A program made the translations under genes and the position numbers. The notes under the pieces were generated by a model that saw only the letters and a program-made list of their open reading frames with translations, ran no database searches and was not told the DNA's origin. A stretch of 64,000 nucleotides of DNA from Plectosphaerella cucumerina (Eukaryota > Ascomycota > Sordariomycetes > Glomerellales > Plectosphaerellaceae): contig JAGPXD010000003.1 of assembly GCA_020746995.1 (NCBI GenBank), positions 4,402,001-4,466,000 on the forward strand, in the 5' to 3' direction. Of the stretch, positions 56,000-64,000 are shown one piece after another (position 1 is the stretch's first letter; every line of letters starts with the position of its first letter).

Positions 56000-57149
56000 G
56001 ATTGTCTACGTGCAAGGGAGATCGAGTGCCGGAAAGGCGCCAAGTATGAAGTGACGATTGCTGTCCAAGAAGTCAGTGCAGCGGTTTGATGGGTTGCCTA
56101 GCGTATTCGGGACCTGCGCTATCTCGCGCGCCCGCCAAGACGTTTCTGCTGTGCAGTTAGCGGAAAACAGACAGTACTAGGCTGTAAGCAGTACCGTACA
56201 GACTATAAGTAGTCCGATGGGAGTATGTGATATAATCTGTTTCTCAGCTTCTCCACTAACTCTGGAATAGTCATGATTTTTAACAAAAAATCATATTTAA
56301 ATATAATAGAAATATATAATATATATAAATAGATCTTGAAAGAAAAGAATAATTAGATAATTACTTATCTCTAGTATCTTAAGTTATATTAGATATATTG
56401 TAAGGAAAAGATTTGAAATTACTAGGATCTATAAGATGGGTGGGTACATTATAACCGTCTTGGACGTTCTTTGGTATTCTGTAGTGTCCCCCGTAGTGCA
56501 GGCCATTGCCTAGGAGAACCAACATGCAGTGGGGTGTACAGCGTTGAGTACAGGTGCTTTAGGTAGGTACCTCCACCTACCCAGGCAGTTATCAGGCAGT
56601 GCAGGTGCACTATCTCGGTGTACGCCTAGACCACGACGTCTCACTGGCATCTTGGTTCCACTTCAATCCTTCGAGCGTCAATCCCACGCCATCCCTTCGA
56701 AGAGCACCTACCTCTCCCCACGTTGATTCCAGGGTTCCTCCACGATCCTCTCCCGCGTCGAATTCTGAGGCAAGCCAGCTGCGCGTCTGCCGCTCACTGC
56801 AACCATTTGGACGCCGAAGCGTTTCGACGACCAGAGCTTAGACTTTACACACGCCTTGCTCCACCCAACGGCCTGCATCCCCGACCTCTCCGAGCATCGA
56901 CCACGGCCTCCTGGACGGGTTGTCTATACACAGCAAGCCATCACGGCTGCGCCTCGTCAGCCCGCGTCCTTGCCAGGTCCCATACCCCATGCCGGCTGAC
57001 TTTGAGGGACCAACGGCTTCCTGTGGACGGACAATTAGGCCGGTGGCGCCTAGGCCGGGTTGGTGAACCTTGACTGGGCTGCCGTCTTCCCAGCCTGCTT
57101 CCGATCTGCCGTCTCCGAAGACGAACAATGCCGATGCCCCTCCATCGCG
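56000..57149. other. Divergent promoter region, ECM14 / Sec7 GEF
   Basis: About 1.15 kb between divergent starts. It contains the AT-rich island listed separately and an inverted repeat GGTAGGT/ACCTACC (56562-56568 and 56575-56581). No gene is seen. Confidence 0.45.
56270..56445. repeat. AT-rich island, possible RIP-degraded relic
   Basis: About 175 bp made almost only of A and T (for example AATATATAATATATATAAATA), in otherwise GC-rich DNA. TpA steps are very frequent. It may be a remnant of a repeat mutated by RIP, or simply low-complexity promoter DNA. No coding or terminal-repeat structure can be seen. Confidence 0.5.
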
Positions 57150-60100
57150 ATGCCGTTCCTCCTACGCCGTCGTGGTAATGTGGCCAGCGAAGCCGACATG
57201 CTGCGTCAATCGACTATCGTTGACAGCCCACCCCCAGAGCCTCGCCTCTCCGAATCAACGACCTCTTCTGCCGACACAGGCGCCATCGACGATACCGACG
57301 ACGATGGCGAGTCACGGCGCGATTCCGTCGCCACCTCCTTACCTCAAATACGCGAGCCGCCGTTGGAAGCATCCCGATCAGCTGGTCAGCCAGGCAGGGG
57401 CGACGAATCTCTCTCCCGCCCTACGACACCACCCATACAGGAAGAGTCCACAAAGCATCGACGCTTCTCTCTTCTGAAATTCCGCAACGCTTCCGACTCC
57501 CAGCTGTCGGTCAGGGCAAGACAGCAAGCCGAGGTTCCCCCACCTCTGCCCAGGCGTATGTCACTCTTGGTGGCGCATTTCGGCGCATTGCTGGAGCCCC
57601 CGAGTCGACTGAGATGCTGACCATTTGTAGCTCCCGAGATCATCATGACTGCGCCCACACTTGAAATTTCAAACTTCCCGCAGCGCAAGGCCTCCCGTTT
57701 GCGACTTGCCGACAGATTTCGAAAGTCTCGTGACATTCCGAGACACAGCGAGGACGGGAGCGCGGCCAAGAGGAGCAGCACCTGGAAGCCTCGAAGGACC
57801 ACGGGCTGGGATGACAGCAGCAGAGACAGACATCCTCTGGTCACATTCGAGGAGCCGGACGCTGGCCCAGTCACTCTGAGCGGGCCGGCACAGGATATTC
57901 CTGACGCTGGAGAACCCGCTGCAACATCCGCGCCTACGCCAAGGGCCTCGGAGTCCTCGCGATCGGATGCCGCTTCTACCAACTTGAGCACCGCCAATGC
58001 AATAACACCGACGAAACACACAGCCCCTTCTGCGGCAAGTTTCTTTCGACTGCCTCGGAGGAAGCCCAAGGCCCCGCCACCGCTGTTTGACCTCTCGCAC
58101 CTACCAAAGGGCAGAGGCATGGACAGTACGGAGTACCCCGGCGTCTCGAGCTCATCCCTGGCTGCCGCCAATGGCGCGCCGGTGCGGGATGGCACCTCGA
58201 AACATCACAATTCGTCTCGGCCGCCTTCCAGTTACAGCGTGACGGGCGAATCTGTAGCCTCGGGAGCTGATGCACCTGCGGGCTCGAGACCAGTGGCCTC
58301 ACCAGCAACAGCTTTGTTTCGACCAGGGTCAACTCATTCCGGCCACTCGTCTCCGACCCGAGCTGGTCGGCTGCAGCTGCGGGGGCGATCCTCGACCATG
58401 AGTTCACTTGGCCGTGAATCGTTGGATGGCTATTTGCAACCCGGCACTACGCGGACTTCGTCGTCCATGGGCCGCAAGAGCTTAGGGGATTTGCTCGGCC
58501 TCAGCAAGATCCGCCACAACTCAGAACTGCAAATGAGCCGGCAGGGAACATTCACGCCAGCGACGCCCGGTTCCAACAATTCCAAGAACAACTCTTTCCA
58601 GATTGCCAGAGAACCAGTGGTGCTTCCAGAAAAACAAGAGGACGAGACAGCAGTCAAGTATCTGGCACGGATCGAGCAGACACTCGCTCGTGGCGTGATA
58701 GCGAGCGCTCTGTCCAAGCCAAGCGATGCATTCTTCACAACCGTCCTTCGGAGTTACATGCGCCGGTTCAGCTTCTTTGGCGACCCGATGGACATGTCAA
58801 TTCGAAAGCTGCTGATGGAAGCAGAGCTCCCAAAGGAGACACAGCAAATCGATCGGTGCCTGCAGGCTTTTGCCAACAGATATCACGAATGCAACCCTGG
58901 CATCTACTCTTCTCCAGACCAGGCTTACTTCATCGCCTTCTCGCTGCTCATCCTCCACACGGACGTTTTCAACAAGAACAACAAGTACAAAATGCAGCAG
59001 GCTGATTACATCAAGAACACGCACGGTGAAGGTGTGGCAGAATCAATCTTGAGATGTTTCTACGACAACATCACATACACACCCTTCATCCATGTCGAGG
59101 ATGACATAGACCTGAATGGTGACCGGCACAGAGTCAAGCGTAAGACTTTGTTCCCCGGGGCCAGCCCCGAAGCTGTGCATAAGAAGCCCTCCCGGGAGCC
59201 CCTGGATCCTTACACCCTCATTTTGGACGGAAAGCTGGACATTCTTCGACCGAGTCTGAAGGACGTCATGGAACTGGACGACATCTACAATTACCTCGGA
59301 TCTGCCAAGGCCTTCAATGTCCGGGAGCTACAGAGAACCTTCTTCAGGACAGGCGTCCTCCAGATTGTGTCCGCTAGATCTCGCCCCGATGCCTTCAGGG
59401 ACGACAATGGAGCCAGCAACCCTGATATGGCGCCCCAGGGCGTCGTCGACATCAAGGTCACAAAAGTTGGTCTGTTGTGGCGAAAGGATGCGAAAAAGAA
59501 GAAAACTCGATCGCCTTGGCAGGAATGGGGTGCCATCCTCACTGGCGCCCAGCTCTACTTCTTTCGAAACACAAACTGGGTGAAGAACCTGATGCATCAG
59601 TACGAATCCCATGTCAAGCAGGGCTTCTATGGCGAGCCAATTACCTTCAAGCCCGCTCTGGCAGACTTCAAACCTGACGCGTTCATGCCCGTCAAGGATG
59701 CCGTGGCCATTGTGGACTCGACGTACAAGAGGCACAAGAATGCCTTCAAATACTCGAGGCCGAGTGCCTTCGTCGAAGAGGTTCTCCTCGCCGACAACGA
59801 GGACGAGATGAACGACTGGCTAGCCAAACTCAACTACGCTGCAGCCTTCACCACTTCGGGCGTGCGCATGCGGGGCGTCCATGGTGTCAACTACGAGGGA
59901 CAGATCCGCCGAGGCATCAGGAGGCTCGACAGCTCGAACGCTGCTCAGATTGTACAGACACCGAGCGGGGAGGTCAGTATCGTCCGTGGCAAGATTGACC
60001 AGAAGGAAGCAGATTCTCTGCTGGCCCAAAGGCATGATGCGATGATGAGGGTTGTCTCGAAAGCCGCCGAGGACATTGCCGCAAAGGAAAAGGAGCTGGA

Positions 60101-61574
60101 GGAGCAGCTAAGAAACGCCCGTCACCTGCAGATTCTGGCCCCGATTCAAGCCAAGACCCGGGAGGAAGTGCTACGCGAGGCCGCTCGCATGGATGTCAAG
60201 ATCAAATGGATCCGGATGGAGATCTGGAAAATCAAGTGCCACCGGGACGTCTTGGCTCAGGATCTTGAAGAAGAAGGCGTCGTCGGTACCCAATCCCCGG
60301 GGAAACGCCCTGCGCACGGGAGCGAAAGGCCACTGAGCTCTCCTGGCCGGGAACGAAACTTCGGTTCGGACACAAAGACCAACGCTGGTGGAAGCGAACA
60401 TCGACCGACCACAGCAACATCGAACCCGCAGATGGCGTCTTCATCGGTTCCGCCCGGCCTGGAACAGCAGCCCTCAAACGACGCTCGGACACCACCAACA
60501 CGGATTCCTTCAGCGACTCATCGTCAGCAAAAGTCATGGGATTCCACAATGTCTGCGAGTGAGGCGCTTCGCCGCGCCAGATCCGCCTCATATGTCACTG
60601 GGTCATCGGGGACACACGGCACTCCCGGGTCCGCCCATCTGGACGTGACAACCACGCCTGACGGGTCCGATGGACAACGGCGGGCCAGCTTGGAAGGGAA
60701 GCGCTCAGAGGACGTGGATGCACATGAGCGCGATCTTCTCGAGCAAGCTGGCCTTCTCGAATCGCCATCCCACCAGGGTACCGGCAGTGGCCGACATGGC
60801 TCAGTATCCGAAGCGGAGGAACACCGAGAACACCCGGGCAGCGTCGAAAAGTCAGACAGAGTGAAAATGCGGCGGAGCCTCCAGAGGACTTTGAGAGAGA
60901 GCGCGGGGCACCTGTCTCACCACAGAAGCAAAAGAACCAAGGACACCGCCTCCAGTGGTATCTCTGAGGACGCAGGCCATGACGACAGGCTCAGCCGAGG
61001 GTCGGGCAGCTTCGTTGTACACGGCAAGAAGGCTTCCGTCATCGATTTCGGAGATGGCCTGAAGCACATGCCGACGGAGGAAAGGCTGAGACAACGCATG
61101 CAGGCACAACGCGAGGAGCCTCTGTCACCAAGCAGCGTGGATGAGGACTTTTACGATGCGGTCGGGCACCAATCGGAGAACCGAGAGCGCCGAGAATCTG
61201 CTGCCAGCGGGAGCACCGCGACAGCAAGGAGCTTCCGCGAGCTCCATCGCAAATACTCGTCTGTACACGGGACTAAGCAACCCCATGCAGGCGGGAAGTT
61301 GTCAGTGCCTTCGGACACGGATAGTGACGCAGTCAGCGTGTCTGATGGTCGGCGAACACCGCTGCCCCCGATCGAGACAGAACTTGGCGAGGAGGAGGAG
61401 GAGGATTTCCCACTTCCAGGACAGTCACGATCTCAACTTCAATCCCCTACCACTCCGGATGTCACCTCGCCCACCCCGGCAGCAGAGCAGCACCGGAAAC
61501 AAACTGGGGACGCAGATCGGGATGCAGAAGAGCAACGGATCGCAAGCCCGCAGACATATGCCATCACGGCGTAA
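57150..61574 (+). CDS. SYT1: Sec7-PH guanine nucleotide exchange factor for Arf (Syt1-like)
   Basis: Arf-family GEF acting in vesicle traffic. The model is join(57150..57555,57631..61574), 1449 residues; the ATG gives MPFLLRRRGNVASEADML and the 75-bp intron restores PLPRPPEIIMTAPTLEI. Residues 1-450 are disordered and Ser/Thr-rich. The Sec7 domain is at about 470-650; its glutamic finger is Glu538 in AELPKETQQIDRC, followed by YHECNPGIYSSPDQAYFIAF and LLILHTDVFNKNNKYKM, so it should be active. A PH domain follows at about 740-876 (VTKVGLLWRKDAKKKKTRSP ... DEMNDWLAKLNYAAAF) and a coiled coil at about 930-1000. The last 450 residues are disordered. The Sec7-PH order and size fit fungal Syt1; the exact target GTPase is not visible. 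Confidence 0.88.
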
Positions 61575-62173
61575 AGAGCCTGTCACATTCGGCTCTTCGT
61601 GACACACTTGATAACAAGACGCATCAGCTCCTGGGCATTGCCGGGGGACAATGAAAAACCAAAAATGGCCAGATGGCGGGAAGAGTTGGGTGGGTGGACA
61701 GACAGCGAAAGGAGGCTCGGAGGATTTGAGGAGCGCCCTCACGATTTATCATGTATTTGTGTCAACAAGTCCCCGCGATCTATCGTGGGTTGAAGTCAGC
61801 AGAGCCCCACGATTCCTTGTGGGGTTGTGTGAATATATCTAGGGAGTCGATGATGAAGACACATACACACACACACACAGCCATCAGACGCTGCCTGTTG
61901 CTGTCGAGCAGACCGTTGACACCGCTGACCACGAATGTATTGTGTGCCTCCGTACCTACTCTGCCCTGACCGTGCAACTCGTCTGCTGTGCGTCTGAGCT
62001 CTGTCTGAGTCGAGGCGGGCCATCACAGACGACATTCAAGAATTAGTCGCAGTCCGAGATGTCCTTGGAAGCGTCGTGCATCATCATGAGGCAGTAAGTT
62101 TTAAATACATTGACGGGCTCGGGACGCCTCCCAATTGACCCGAGGGTGCCAGAAAGATGTGCTGGTGACTTGC
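61575..62173. other. Intergenic between convergent Sec7 GEF and SRP72
   Basis: About 600 bp of 3' UTR sequence. It includes a short CA microsatellite at 61861-61879. No gene is seen. Confidence 0.45.
61861..61879 (+). repeat. CA-dinucleotide microsatellite
   Basis: ACATACACACACACACACA, about seven uninterrupted AC units, in a convergent 3' region. Confidence 0.7.
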
Positions 62174-64000
62174 TCATTTCTTTCCTCCCTTCTTCTTCTT
62201 CTTGTTGTTGGACGACGACGGTGCGGGCGCCTTCTCGACCTTGACCGATCCAGCACCACCGGCAAGCTCGAGTGTTTCCTCTTCTCTGACGAAGCCGCCT
62301 TGTGTGTTGTCCGCGACCTTCTTCTTGCCCTTTTTACCCTTGGGTCGATAGGAAGACCTGTCGCGCAGGGGCAGCCAGCGCTCCGGGTCAACCTTCTTGC
62401 CCTCCTCGTAATCCTTGGGCAGCCGCCGGTGGCGCTTCTTCTTGCTTCCCTGAGCCGAATCAGCCGCCGCGGCACGCTTCCTGGCGAGGCTGGCAACGGG
62501 CTGCAAAGAAACGACACCTTGCTCGAGGAGCGAGCTGGCATCAGTCCCGGCCACCAGGACATCGATGGCAGGCAGTGAGTCGAGGTAAGACTGGATCTTG
62601 GCAGGGTCCGTCTTGGCAAAGGATGCCACCAGCCCTGCAATGGCGATAGGGTCTTGCGTGGGCTGGGAACAGAGCTTCTCAAAGGCGGCGCCAGCTGTAG
62701 CAAGATCGGCAGGATGGGTTGACCTGAGGAGCTCTGGGCCGGCGCCTCGCAAAATGGAGTTGGACTGGTGGCTGTTGTGCTTGATCCAGTACGACACGGC
62801 TAGGTCGAGCTCGCGCCTGATGCAGCTGTGGCGGCGCTGAAGACGGTAGAGGGAGACGGCCAGGGCCACGAGACCCGGGGAGAAGCGCGTTGCCAGTGAC
62901 CCATTGTCCGTAAGGCTCATGAAAAGCGTCTCGAGAAGCAGGAGCGCAGCATCCGTGTTGTTGGCAAAGGTGTGCAGTTGAATCGCTGCCAGCGCAACGC
63001 CGACATCCACAGGGCGCTGCTCGAGGACTCCCTCCACATCCTTCAGGCGAACGGCACTTGAGCGCCTCAATGAGCGTGCGGCAACGTTCATTACGGCCAG
63101 TTCAAAGGCCTCTGATGGGTCGAGCTTGGAAGATGCTCCGAGGAGTTGTCTTGTCTCCCGCTCGACACCAGGGAACTTCTGAGCACGAAGTGACAGCGCC
63201 AGCCTGTTCATTCTCAGATCACGCTCCTGATACTGGAAGAGCTTTGAATCGTTGGACTTGAGGAGTGCCGTCTCGACCTGCTCGTGTTTCGCGAAGGCGT
63301 TTTGCTCGGGTTCCTCGAGTGCGGTCAAGTTGTTCTTGGCGATCAACGACGTGTCTGCCTCGCCGATCCTGCGGGGGGAAATCAAAGGTTAGTTGGGCCG
63401 GGGCTCGGGGCAAATTGAGACAACATACTCGTAGGAAGAGAGCTGCCTGTGGATCTTGGTGGCATCCTCAGCATTGCCCAGTTTGGAGTAGACGTAAGCT
63501 TGCTGGACCAAGATGGGAACCATCTCCAGCTGCTTGTCCTCGTCGCTCAACTCATCCGAGGAATCGCATAGTTTCGCAGCTTGTTGCAGCAGGCGGAGAG
63601 CTTTTGAGAGCTCGCCACGTGCGATGGCTCCGCAGGCAACATTGTAGACAACTTCGAACGTGTCGTTTGTTTGAGTGGAATTCGGTCCTGGGGCAGCTGC
63701 CCCAGCCGTGAGTCCCCAGGAGCACTGTGCTGATGTTGCCAGGGAGTTGATGAGAAGATCACTCTCCTCGTCTGCGGAGGCGGAGCTGTCGGAGGCCAAG
63801 GCTTCGTAAATTTGCCGGGCATCGTCGAAGCGCTCAGCACGATAGGCAACCTGGGCAGCGACGTGGCTGAAGCTGCGAGCGGTTGCGCCTCGAGCAACGT
63901 CTGCGGCTTCATCCAGCTTGCCGGTCTTGTAAAGCGCATACGCATGCTCCAGGCAGCTTGCGTCCTGGAGCGCAGAGCCTCCATCCGCAATGGCACGTAG
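62174..64000 (-). CDS. SRP72: Signal recognition particle subunit SRP72 (5' end outside window)
   Basis: Largest protein of the signal recognition particle, which directs secretory proteins to the ER; binds 7S RNA and SRP68. The model is complement(join(62174..63368,63429..>64000)), 588 residues within the window, with the start lying beyond the right edge. The N-terminal part consists of TPR-like helices (ALYKTGKLDEAADVARGATA, VAYRAERFDDARQIYEAL, ALRLLQQAAKLCD, QQAYVYSKLGNAEDATKIHR). The C-terminus is the SRP72 RNA-binding region: KKKRHRRLPKDYEEGKKVDP then RWLPLRDRSSYRP, the family signature. A lysine-rich end (NNKKKKKGGKK) follows. The 60-bp intron restores SSYEIGEADTSLIAKNN. Confidence 0.94.

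Overview
This window is nuclear DNA of a filamentous ascomycete (Pezizomycotina, most likely Sordariomycetes). It is GC-rich and holds 25 recognisable protein-coding genes, one of them cut by the right edge. Almost all introns are short (47-141 bp) with GT..AG ends and standard phases. The products are typical of Pezizomycotina: a GtaA-type glutaminase, an RGS-LOV photoreceptor, an ECM14 pseudopeptidase and a 149-residue calmodulin whose start codon stands alone in its own coding exon. I saw no rRNA, tRNA, CRISPR array or intact transposon. I rebuilt each gene model by hand, choosing splice sites that restore family-conserved sequence and keep the total length a multiple of three.

Layout. 0.5-7.5 kb: AP-1 gamma-adaptin (-), calmodulin (-), the Qa-SNARE Tlg2 (+). 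7.7-18.6 kb: a stretch rich in mitochondrial genes, with a PPR-like protein (-) divergent from cytochrome c oxidase subunit VIIa (+), clathrin light chain (-), the CTD-binding factor Rtt103 (+), the mitochondrial ABC exporter Mdl1 (+) and complex I subunit NDUFS5 (-). 19-24.5 kb: the Dsl1-complex tether Sec39 (+) and a Tra2-like RNA-binding protein (-). 25-31 kb: a secreted glutaminase (-), a short-chain dehydrogenase (+) and the NatB acetyltransferase Nat3 (-). 31.5-39.4 kb: a conserved-looking protein of unknown function (+), the RGS-LOV photoreceptor (-) with almost 2 kb of gene-free upstream DNA, and the APC/C activator Cdh1 (-). 41-54 kb: glycerophosphocholine acyltransferase Gpc1 (-) divergent from cohesin Smc1 (+), then TFIIE-alpha (+), X-family DNA polymerase Pol4 (+) and a MAPEG glutathione transferase (+). 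54-64 kb: Ecm14 (-), a Sec7-PH Arf-GEF (+) and SRP72 (-, incomplete at its N-terminus).

Most genes are unrelated housekeeping functions. Several themes recur: vesicle traffic (AP-1 gamma, clathrin light chain, Tlg2, Sec39, Sec7 GEF), mitochondrial respiration (COX VIIa, NDUFS5, the PPR-like protein, Mdl1), cell cycle and DNA maintenance (Cdh1, Smc1, Pol4) and transcription (Rtt103, TFIIE-alpha). The most interesting item is the 730-residue RGS-LOV protein, which keeps the photoactive cysteine and has a third, PAS-like C-terminal region. Next are the Ecm14 protein, which has lost catalytic residues but kept its zinc ligands, a Pol4 with a Gly-Trp sugar-gate motif, and the shared promoter of two mitochondrial genes.

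Limits: I had no searches or RNA data. Start codons and UTRs are inferred, and family assignments rest on recognised motifs.
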